A stretch of 15,951 bases of DNA. Source: Bacillota bacterium (GTDB taxonomy: Bacteria > Bacillota > Clostridia > Lachnospirales > Lachnospiraceae). The notes below the pieces were generated by a model. It did not search any database and was not told the DNA's origin. It saw only the letters and a program-made list of their open reading frames with translations. A program made the position numbers and the translations under genes. Below, in pieces: positions 1-6,131 of this stretch (its first letter is position 1; each line of letters opens with the position of its first letter). The stretch is from the NCBI GenBank assembly GCA_023415595.1, contig JAEZJW010000052.1, positions 1-15,951 on the forward strand, given 5' to 3'.

Positions 1-1184
1 TAATAATTCCTGACCTTAATTTTCTCTTCTATGTAATTGCTGCCGAGGACATCTGAAACGATATAAGGAAGGTCCTCTGCCGTAATATTTTCCTTCTTAT
101 CTCCAAGCTCAACGATACGCTCCGTCACCTTCGCCAGGGCATCCTTGTCAAGATAGATTCCCGTATCCTCCAGGTTCTTCAGTATGCTCGCTTTGCCGGA
201 GGTCTTTCCGAGTGCATATTTGCGAAGCCTGCCAAACCGTTCCGGCATCAGATTATTAAAATAAAGGTTCCCCTTATTATCACCATCTGCATGAACACCG
301 CAGGTCTGCGTAAATACACTGTCCCCGATGACCGGTTTATTCGAAGGAATCCTGATTCCTGAGAAGGCTTCCACCATCCTGCTCACTCTTGTTAAAGCAG
401 CTTCATTGATACCGAGCTCTGCTTCACTGTAATGATCCTTCAGTACTGCGACTATGCTGGATAAGGTTGCATTACCTGCTCTTTCCCCTAATCCGTTCAC
501 TGTGGTGTGAATACCGGAAACTCCTGCTTTGACTGCCATCAGGGTATTGGATACGCCCAGGTCATAATCATTATGCGCATGAAAATCAAAGTGTAAACCG
601 GGATATTTCTTCAATAACATACTTAAGAACTCATAGGTCAGTCCGGGATCCAGAACGCCCAAAGTATCCGGCAGCATGAACCGTTTCACCTTCTCGTCCT
701 TCAGAGCGTCGATCAGCTGATAGACATATTCCGGTGAGTTCTTCATGCCGTTCGACCAGTCTTCCAGATACAGGTTTATGTTCAATCCCTTCTCCGCAGC
801 ATACGCGATCGATGCCTTAATATCACGGATATGCTCCTCAGGACTTTTCTTCAGCTGCTGTGTTACATGCATTATGGAGCCCTTGCACAAAAGGTTCATC
901 ACCTTAATTCCGGCTTCTGCGATCCAGTCAACCGATTTCGTTCCATCCACAAAACCGAGCACCTCAACTTTGTCCAGATAGCCCTTGGCACTGCACCAGG
1001 AAGCTATCATCCTGGCAGCTTCCATCTCACCCTTTGAGATACGGGCGGAAGCAACTTCAATTCTGTCCACCAGGACCTCTTCGAGCAGAATCTTTGCCAT
1101 CGTAAGCTTCTCATTGTCTGTAAAAGCTACTCCAGGCGTTTGTTCCCCGTCCCTTAAGGTCGTATCCATGATTTCGACTCTCAT
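1..1184 (-). CDS. 2-isopropylmalate / (R)-citramalate synthase family protein (3' end outside window)
   Basis: This is a member of the DRE-TIM metallolyase acyltransferases (LeuA/CimA/homocitrate synthase family), which condense an acetyl-CoA-type donor with a 2-oxo acid. The 394 residues present begin MRVEIMDTTLRDGEQTPG, the family signature with the catalytic Arg11 and metal-binding Asp12. HAHND at residues 202-206 supplies further metal ligands. The stretches NGLGERAGNA and QTCGVHADGD are also typical. The reading frame is open to the window edge, so the C-terminal part, probably including a LeuA-type regulatory domain, is missing. The start at 1184 is preceded by GGAGAG and lies about 48 nt below a good promoter. 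Whether the acceptor is 2-oxoisovalerate, pyruvate or another keto acid cannot be told from these motifs. The sequence resembles the LeuA/CimA-like group annotated in Bacteroidetes and some Clostridia more than classical LeuA, so no symbol is given. Confidence 0.9.
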   Translation of the reverse strand, partial: MRVEIMDTTLRDGEQTPGVAFTDNEKLTMAKILLEEVLVDRIEVASARISKGEMEAARMIASWCSAKGYLDKVEVLGFVDGTKSVDWIAEAGIKVMNLLCKGSIMHVTQQLKKSPEEHIRDIKASIAYAAEKGLNINLYLEDWSNGMKNSPEYVYQLIDALKDEKVKRFMLPDTLGVLDPGLTYEFLSMLLKKYPGLHFDFHAHNDYDLGVSNTLMAVKAGVSGIHTTVNGLGERAGNATLSSIVAVLKDHYSEAELGINEAALTRVSRMVEAFSGIRIPSNKPVIGDSVFTQTCGVHADGDNKGNLYFNNLMPERFGRLRKYALGKTSGKASILKNLEDTGIYLDKDALAKVTERIVELGDKKENITAEDLPYIVSDVLGSNYIEEKIKVRNY

Positions 1185-1238
1185 ACTCTCTCCATTCCTT
1201 TCACAATGCGCAACCAGCAGACTCAAATGCTTTTTTCT

Positions 1239-1267
1239 ATTATATTTAACTTAATATTTTTTGTAAA
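1239..1267 (-). promoter_or_regulatory. sigma-A promoter for the leuA-like gene
   Basis: On the minus strand TTTACA (1267-1262) and TATAAT (1244-1239) are separated by exactly 17 nt, giving 11 of 12 matches to the consensus. The predicted transcript starts near 1232, so the 5' leader is only about 48 nt. That is too short for a T-box or another leucine-responsive leader. Confidence 0.75.
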
Positions 1268-1442
1268 GCATAAATATTAACATGTATTCATTTTTAGGTA
1301 TAATTATAAATATCAGATTCCTTAACGAATAAATTACATTAAATTATATTGGCTGAGGATTTCTTATGTCGAATATTCGGTGATATCTAAACTAAGTCTC
1401 TAACTATGTCAATCGGAACTTTTTTTTAGTACATGCCTTTTC
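1268..1442. other. AT-rich intergenic spacer
   Basis: This is the middle of the 364-bp gap between the divergent leuA-like and prepilin genes. Both promoters lie at its edges. It contains a 10-bp perfect palindrome, CGAATATTCG, at 1370-1379 and runs of A/T. I found no convincing ORF or RNA gene in it. Confidence 0.5.
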
Positions 1443-1471
1443 TTGTATATCCAATTTTCCCCTGTTATACT
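1443..1471 (+). promoter_or_regulatory. Probable promoter for the prepilin gene (extended -10)
   Basis: TTGTAT (1443-1448), a 17-nt spacer, and TATACT (1466-1471) preceded by TGT, an extended -10 element. The transcript would start near 1478, leaving a leader of about 70 nt. A small CTATC/GATAG hairpin (1519-1533) sits directly before the Shine-Dalgarno sequence. A second GATAG copy overlaps that sequence. Confidence 0.55.
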
Positions 1472-1548
1472 TTAATTACAATAATTTACTGCTATAAGTA
1501 TGTTACGTTGCCATTCTGCTATCTTGCGGATAGTGATAGGAGGAGTAT

Positions 1549-1986
1549 ATGGGCTTAAGAAAGTCTGCAACCAATTATGGGTATTCACTGATGGAATTAA
1601 TCCTGGCCTTTGCAATTGTCGGGACAATATCAGCGGTCGCCCTGCCTAATTACGCCAGATACATAGCGAGTACAAGAGAAAAAGTATGCAGGATCAACCG
1701 ACAGGAGGTTCTATATGAATATCAGCTGTTTTGTCTCAGTGAGCAGGAAATTTCTCTTTCCGATTACCTAGACCTTACCTACGAAGGCAAGAACATACAC
1801 TTCTGTCCTATCGACGGACATCCTATCGCAGATGGTTCAGGAGAGACGGCAGAACTCAGCTGCTCCCTACATCAGGACTCGATTATTCCTAAGGGTACGG
1901 AACCAGCTGCCGCAGCTATCTCGGAATATGATTCTTTACAAACGGATGAAGTGTCTGACCTGTTAAGCAGCCTGCTTCAGAATTGA
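1549..1986 (+). CDS. Type IV prepilin-like protein
   Basis: This 145-residue protein has a classical prepilin N-terminus. A short basic leader ends at Gly11, followed by Tyr12 and a Glu at mature position 5 (Glu16), and then the hydrophobic stretch LILAFAIVGTISAVALPNY. Prepilin peptidase should cut between Gly11 and Tyr12, and the helix would anchor or polymerise the protein. The C-terminal part carries a CPxDG (Cys86) and CSLH (Cys105-His108) pair, an arrangement I associate with many small Firmicute pseudopilins. AGGAGGA at 1538-1544 fixes the start. No pilus ATPase, platform protein or peptidase is nearby, so it would need machinery encoded elsewhere. The last 24 bp overlap the 3' end of the convergent MATE gene. 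Its precise role (competence pilus, secretion or adhesion) is unknown. Confidence 0.85.
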   Translation: MGLRKSATNYGYSLMELILAFAIVGTISAVALPNYARYIASTREKVCRINRQEVLYEYQLFCLSEQEISLSDYLDLTYEGKNIHFCPIDGHPIADGSGETAELSCSLHQDSIIPKGTEPAAAAISEYDSLQTDEVSDLLSSLLQN

Positions 1987-3288
1987 TCTATACCTTCTGG
2001 TAAAGGATAGTCCGACTGCCAGTACTGTTACGATCAGCTCTGTAAATACAAAAGAAAGCCATACGCCGTTCATGCCCCAGAAACTGCTTAATATAAAAAC
2101 CATGGGAATTATAATCACGAAGCCTCTGGAGATTGAAATGAGAAACGCATCTCTGGTTGCTTCTGTTGCACTTAAGAACATGGCAGTTACAATGTTCACT
2201 CCCGCAAAGAAAAATCCAAGGAAATAAATTTTTAATCCATCCCTGGCAAGCCGGTCGATTACCGTATGATTCTCACTGTTGAACACCCTGATCACCCGTT
2301 CCCCATTGAACAACAAGCTCAGAAAGAGGATCAATGCAATTAAAACAGAAGACACAAAAGCATATCTGTATACCTTTCTTAGCAGCTTATCATTTTTTAA
2401 GCCGTGATATTTACTGATCAGGGGCTGAATCCCCTGTGCCAATCCGGTAAATACAGCCATAACAACCAGCGCCAGATTGGCTCCGATTCCGTATGCTGCC
2501 AGACCTAAGTTACCCTCCAATTCCAAAATCACCAAATTAAAGGTAATCAGGACTACCGCAGAAGAAACCTCATTTATCAAGGCAGAGGAACCCAGACGAA
2601 ACAAATCGGACAATAAAGACCAAACAACTTTACTCTTCAGAAAAACCAGCCTGTGATTTCTCCCGGTAAAATGGATTAATAAGATACCGATACTGATGAT
2701 CGGTGCCAGTCCGGTAGCAAAGGCTGCTCCAAACATGCCCAGTTTAAAGGGAAACATAAACACATAATCAAGGATGATATTAGAAAAGCTTCCCACTAGC
2801 ATTGCTATCATGGATAGTCTGGGATTATGATCGTTTCTGACAAATGCGAGCAGGATATTATTTAAGATAAAAAAGGGGGAGAAGTATAAAATCGTAGATA
2901 AGTAACCTCTCGTCAGGGGCAGGGTGGTATGGTCCGCACCCAGGGCCCGAGCAATCCCTGTTGTACTGAATAAACCGATCAGCGCAAGGATCAGTCCTAT
3001 CAGGCCTCCGGCTATCAGGGCAGTCGAAAACACATGATTGGCCTTTTTCTCCTTCCTCTGTGATACTAAAATACTGTACCTTGAGGCTCCCCCGATCCCA
3101 AGCATCAGACCAATTCCATGAATCAAACTATAAACCGAAATGGACAGATTAAGCGCTGCGATTCCCGTAGCACCTAATGCATTTGCGATAAAAAAGGTAT
3201 CAGCCAGAATATAGCAGGATACGCCGACCATACCCAGAATATTTAAACTGACATACTTCATAAAACTCCTTAAGATTGATTTCTCCAT
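1963..3288 (-). CDS. MATE family efflux transporter
   Basis: This is a polytopic membrane protein of 441 residues with about 12 hydrophobic segments, in the size range of MATE exporters. These exporters move cationic drugs or metabolites out of the cell using H+ or Na+ gradients. The N-terminal SFMKYVSLNILGM followed by SCYILADTFFIANALG is a typical clostridial MATE opening, and the second half repeats the same fold. I chose the start at 3288 (MEKSILRSF) because it is preceded by GAGGAGAGG at proper spacing. The in-frame ATG eight codons upstream (3312) has no Shine-Dalgarno sequence and sits just after a terminator. The gene has its own promoter and a leader with attenuator-like structure, so expression is probably conditional. 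The substrate is unknown. Confidence 0.92.
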   Translation of the reverse strand: MEKSILRSFMKYVSLNILGMVGVSCYILADTFFIANALGATGIAALNLSISVYSLIHGIGLMLGIGGASRYSILVSQRKEKKANHVFSTALIAGGLIGLILALIGLFSTTGIARALGADHTTLPLTRGYLSTILYFSPFFILNNILLAFVRNDHNPRLSMIAMLVGSFSNIILDYVFMFPFKLGMFGAAFATGLAPIISIGILLIHFTGRNHRLVFLKSKVVWSLLSDLFRLGSSALINEVSSAVVLITFNLVILELEGNLGLAAYGIGANLALVVMAVFTGLAQGIQPLISKYHGLKNDKLLRKVYRYAFVSSVLIALILFLSLLFNGERVIRVFNSENHTVIDRLARDGLKIYFLGFFFAGVNIVTAMFLSATEATRDAFLISISRGFVIIIPMVFILSSFWGMNGVWLSFVFTELIVTVLAVGLSFTRRYRSILKQAA

Positions 3289-3325
3289 CGGTAACCTCTC
3301 CTCTTCGGTCATTATTTTGTCCGAT

Positions 3326-3382
3326 AAAAAAGGTGTTCTGAAACATCCCTTCTAAGACCTAACGGAATATTTCAAAACACCT
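3326..3382 (-). terminator. Leader terminator hairpin upstream of MATE (attenuator candidate)
   Basis: On the minus strand, nucleotides 3382-3364 pair with 3349-3331 to give a 19-bp stem (three G-U pairs) with a 14-nt loop, followed immediately by T6 (ending at 3326). It lies between the promoter and the MATE start codon, only about 40 nt before that codon, so it should stop transcription before the gene unless something prevents it from forming. Confidence 0.8.
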
Positions 3383-3409
3383 GATCAGCTTTACCCGGTG
3401 GCAAAGCAC
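3359..3409 (-). CDS. Possible 16-codon leader peptide before MATE
   Basis: A GTG-initiated frame of 16 codons (reading VLCHRVKLIRCFEIFR) ends at a TAG inside the loop of the leader terminator. It has only a weak Shine-Dalgarno-like AGAG seven bases before the GTG. A ribosome translating or stalled on it would cover the 5' arm of the terminator, the usual arrangement for ribosome-mediated attenuation. Such a short frame can occur by chance, so the call is tentative. Confidence 0.2.
   Translation of the reverse strand: MLCHRVKLIRCFEIFR
3388..3407 (-). promoter_or_regulatory. Leader hairpin 1 upstream of MATE
   Basis: GCTTTGCC-ACCG-GGTAAAGC forms an 8-bp stem with one G-U pair and a 4-nt loop, five nucleotides before the terminator hairpin. 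Its CACC segment could alternatively pair with GGTG in the terminator's 5' arm. It does not match any riboswitch consensus I could recall. Confidence 0.45.
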
Positions 3410-3433
3410 GGCTTTTCTCTATGAATATGATAG

Positions 3434-3462
3434 ATTATATGATAGAAGCGATATAAAGTCAA
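3434..3462 (-). promoter_or_regulatory. Near-consensus sigma-A promoter for MATE
   Basis: TTGACT (3462-3457), 17 nt, and TATAAT (3439-3434) on the minus strand match 11 of 12 consensus positions. The transcript would begin near 3427, giving a leader of about 135-140 nt that contains the two hairpins. Confidence 0.85.
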
Positions 3463-3527
3463 GCAGCAAGGAATATACGATGACTTTGCGATAAGCCCTG
3501 CTTATGGCAGACATAAAGAGTATTCGA

Positions 3528-3556
3528 TTTACTATATAGATTGCTTTTGGTATAAT
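3528..3556 (+). promoter_or_regulatory. Probable promoter for the CofE-like gene (extended -10)
   Basis: TTTACT (3528-3533), 17 nt, and TATAAT (3551-3556) preceded by TGG, a TGn extended -10. The predicted start near 3563 leaves a leader of about 65 nt. The promoter is back to back with the MATE promoter. Confidence 0.65.
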
Positions 3557-3626
3557 ATTACTGGCAGTTGTTACTTATACTAATCAGTGCAAGAAATTGC
3601 AATTAATGATTTAAGGAGTGTTCAGT

Positions 3627-4817
3627 ATGGAAAGAATGATCGGTACCATAGCAAGAGGAGTGCGTGCTCCTATTATACGACAGGGAGATAATATCGTTGA
3701 AATCGTTGTAAACAGTGTTCTTGATGCTGCGAAAGCAGAGAATTTTGAACTGAATGATAAGGATGTTGTCGCCGTAACGGAGGCCGTCGTTGCCAGAGCC
3801 CAAGGAAATTATGCTACCATAGACCAGATTGCATCCGATATCGGTCAGAAATTCGGGCAGGGTACGCTTGGCGTGATATTTCCGATCTTAAGCAGAAACC
3901 GTTTTTCCGTTTGTCTTAAGGGTATCGCTAAGGGTGTAAAGAAGATTATCCTTATGCTCAGCTATCCCTCTGATGAGGTCGGTAATCATTTGGTCGATTT
4001 GGATCTGCTGGATGAGAAGGGTGTGAATCCCTGGACCGATGTCCTGACAGAAAGCATGTACCGGACACTGTTCGGATACCGGAAGCATACTTTCACCGGC
4101 GTGGATTATATTGAGTATTATAAGGATTTAATTTCAAAGGAAGGCTGCGAGGTTGAAATCATTCTGGCAAATGATTGCCGTGCCATCATAAAATATACGA
4201 AGAATGTTCTCTGCTGTGATATACATACAAGAGAACGTACCAAACGGCTTTTAAAAGCAGCGGGCGCCGAGAAGGTTCTGGGCCTGGACGAGATCCTGGA
4301 CTCCTCCGTGGACGGCAGCGGCTATAATGAGAACTTCGGTCTGCTCGGCAGCAATAAGGCAACCGAACAATCCGTGAAGCTGTTCCCCAGGGACTGCCAG
4401 CCAGTAGTAGATCAGATTCAGAAGCTGCTCTGCGAAAGGACCGGTAAGCAAATTGAGGCTATGATCTATGGAGATGGTGCCTTCAAGGATCCGGTCGGTA
4501 AGATCTGGGAGCTGGCTGATCCGGTGGTTGCTCCTGCTTATACGGAGGGTCTGAATGGCCAGCCCAATGAAATAAAATTAAAGTATCTGGCGGACAACAA
4601 CTTTTCCGAGCTTAAGGGAGAAGAATTGAAGAGTGCCATATCAGAATATATACGGAACAAGGGCCAGGATCTGATGGGTGATATGATCTCCCAGGGTACC
4701 ACGCCCCGCCGTCTGACCGACCTGATCGGCTCCTTGTGCGACCTAACCTCCGGCAGCGGTGACAAGGGGACTCCGATTGTACTGGTGCAGGGATATTTTG
4801 ATAATTATACGAAATAA
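3627..4817 (+). CDS. CofE-like (COG1478) F420-0:gamma-glutamyl ligase family protein
   Basis: This 396-residue protein resembles coenzyme F420-0:L-glutamate ligase, a GTP-dependent enzyme that adds gamma-linked glutamate. Family-like features are the N-terminal RGVRAPIIRQGDNI, then KDVVAVTEAVVARAQGNY (a DVVVVAqKivSKaeG-like block), and the conserved-looking EAMIYGDGAFKDPVGKIWEL in the C-terminal half. The start is set at ATG 3627, eight bases after AAGGAG (3613-3618). The GTG at 3618 overlaps that Shine-Dalgarno sequence and is rejected. At about 400 residues it is longer than archaeal CofE (roughly 250). No other F420 biosynthesis gene (fbiC, cofC, cofD) is in the window. COG1478 homologues in organisms without F420, such as some Chlamydiae, have been proposed to polyglutamylate folates, so the real acceptor here is open. 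Confidence 0.8.
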   Translation: MERMIGTIARGVRAPIIRQGDNIVEIVVNSVLDAAKAENFELNDKDVVAVTEAVVARAQGNYATIDQIASDIGQKFGQGTLGVIFPILSRNRFSVCLKGIAKGVKKIILMLSYPSDEVGNHLVDLDLLDEKGVNPWTDVLTESMYRTLFGYRKHTFTGVDYIEYYKDLISKEGCEVEIILANDCRAIIKYTKNVLCCDIHTRERTKRLLKAAGAEKVLGLDEILDSSVDGSGYNENFGLLGSNKATEQSVKLFPRDCQPVVDQIQKLLCERTGKQIEAMIYGDGAFKDPVGKIWELADPVVAPAYTEGLNGQPNEIKLKYLADNNFSELKGEELKSAISEYIRNKGQDLMGDMISQGTTPRRLTDLIGSLCDLTSGSGDKGTPIVLVQGYFDNYTK

Positions 4818-4890
4818 AAAATTAAGAAACAGGCCACAGCAGCAGAGATAAATGAATGCCGGCCTGGCAGAGAATTGCTAACATTTAAAA

Positions 4891-4932
4891 GAGCTGTATC
4901 CATGGACAAGCATTGTTCCCCGGATACAGCTT
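4891..4932. terminator. Bidirectional terminator between the CofE-like and FUSC-like genes
   Basis: AGCTGTATCC (4892-4901) pairs with GGATACAGCT (4922-4931), extendable at the base by a G-U pair and two A-T pairs. It is followed by TTTTCGCTTT on the plus strand and by a TTTTAAA tract on the minus strand. It lies between two convergent stop codons and probably serves both. Confidence 0.75.
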
Positions 4933-4941
4933 TTCGCTTTA

Positions 4942-5991
4942 TTATAATCCTATATTACTGAGGCTTTGAAACAGCTCTTCTATTCTCCTCAGATTAATCA
5001 TCATCCGGTTGTCCCCGGAAGGAAACAACGGTTCCTCCTGCCCCTGCCTATACCTATACTTCCTGTTGTTATCCACATAAGAATCCGCCAGATAACTGCA
5101 TTCACTGATCAGCTTATCCATACCGGCAGCTGCAGTCTGAAGCTCCACCGGGGGTAGGGTGTTATGCTGATCCGTCAGGTAATAAATCGTATCATAAATC
5201 AGATGGGTAATATTCCCGAGCTCTGCCAAGACCTTATGGTAATTCTGTGCTTCCCCTTGCTTGCTATGGGAGCGTATTCTTCTGAATACCTTAGTTTCCT
5301 TCTCCTTATCCGCAATTAGTGAGGATAACCAGTCGATTTTGTGAAAGGTATCCGAAAGCTCCAGCTTCACCTGATTTACACAAACCTCGCAGCCCTCTGT
5401 AATTCCCGCCTTCAGTAGTTTTAAATGCTCTGTCAGAAGGATAAATATATGGGCTATTCTCTTCCTCTCCATCCGCCGATAGAAAAACCCGGAAAATAGA
5501 AAATTAAAAATCACCGCAATCAATACACCGGTTCCCAGGGCTAGGATACGCAGCTGAAACGTTAATAAAACACTTGGGTCTCCGGAAACCGTATATTGAA
5601 CGTAATTTGTCATATAGATTGAGGTAAAGATGGCAACCGGAGAAACCTCTCTCCAGTTAATCTTAAGACAGAGATATAGAGTAGCCGATACAGACAATGC
5701 CACCGTCCATAAATTAACCCCAAATAAAGCTACGAAAAGAGCTGTCAGGAGCGCACCGAGAATCGTGGCAGTAACCTGTCTGATCCCGCTTCGTATGCCG
5801 GTTACTGTGACCGGCTCCAAGGTCATCATAAGTCCGAACAGAACCGAGATCAGATCCTTATGAATGAGTGGCAGCCGTTGTGCAATTACATAGGCACTAA
5901 GGACTGCTACAAATGCCTTCAGGATATATAATTCCGCATCAAACAGATATGCTTCCCTATTTAATGATATCAGTTTTACTACTTTCTTCAC
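4942..5991 (-). CDS. FUSC / aromatic acid exporter (ArAE)-like membrane protein
   Basis: This 349-residue protein has about six hydrophobic segments in residues 20-175 (for example LISVLFGLMMTLEPVTVTG and LRILALGTGVLIAVIFNFLF) and a soluble, mostly helical C-terminal half. This is the layout of the FUSC/ArAE family (bacterial members once called DUF939), whose studied members export aromatic acids such as p-hydroxybenzoate. The segment MMTLEPVTVTGIRSGIRQ after the second helix resembles the conserved cytoplasmic loop of that family. The start is a GTG at 5991 preceded by GAAGGA. There is no obvious strong promoter in the 95 bp above it. Substrate and direction are not visible from sequence. 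Confidence 0.75.
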   Translation of the reverse strand: MKKVVKLISLNREAYLFDAELYILKAFVAVLSAYVIAQRLPLIHKDLISVLFGLMMTLEPVTVTGIRSGIRQVTATILGALLTALFVALFGVNLWTVALSVSATLYLCLKINWREVSPVAIFTSIYMTNYVQYTVSGDPSVLLTFQLRILALGTGVLIAVIFNFLFSGFFYRRMERKRIAHIFILLTEHLKLLKAGITEGCEVCVNQVKLELSDTFHKIDWLSSLIADKEKETKVFRRIRSHSKQGEAQNYHKVLAELGNITHLIYDTIYYLTDQHNTLPPVELQTAAAGMDKLISECSYLADSYVDNNRKYRYRQGQEEPLFPSGDNRMMINLRRIEELFQSLSNIGL

Positions 5992-6086
5992 TTTATTTCC
6001 TTCTTCCGTCCGGTATTATTTAATTTTCAAGCTTATAATCTTCCACAGATGGGCTGCTTTACTCCCTGTATTCTTTCTGCTATCTT

Positions 6087-6122
6087 AAATGAGGATACTT
6101 GATTTTTCAAGTATCCTCATTT
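6087..6122. terminator. Terminator of the 827-residue protein gene
   Basis: A perfect 16-bp inverted repeat with a 4-nt TTTT loop has AAATGAGGATACTTGA as its left arm and ends in a T-rich tail on either strand. It lies ten bases past the stop codon of the upstream large gene and before the FUSC-like gene, so it separates the two transcription units. Confidence 0.85.
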
Positions 6123-6131
6123 TTACTTACC

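Noticed and set aside
745..1254. Overlapping plus-strand frames across the leuA-like gene
   Set aside because: They are antisense shadows of a clearly conserved minus-strand catalytic domain and lack start signals.
1370..1379. CGAATATTCG palindrome as a LexA or other operator
   Set aside because: A 10-bp AT-rich palindrome is expected by chance in such DNA, it is far from both promoters, and it does not match the clostridial SOS box.
3289..3312. Upstream ATG start for the MATE gene
   Set aside because: It has no Shine-Dalgarno sequence. A GAGGAGAGG directly precedes the ATG at 3288, where family homology begins.
3383..3433. Known riboswitch in the MATE leader
   Set aside because: No consensus core of the efflux-linked or purine classes I know could be aligned, and the space before the terminator is only about 45 nt, too short for most.
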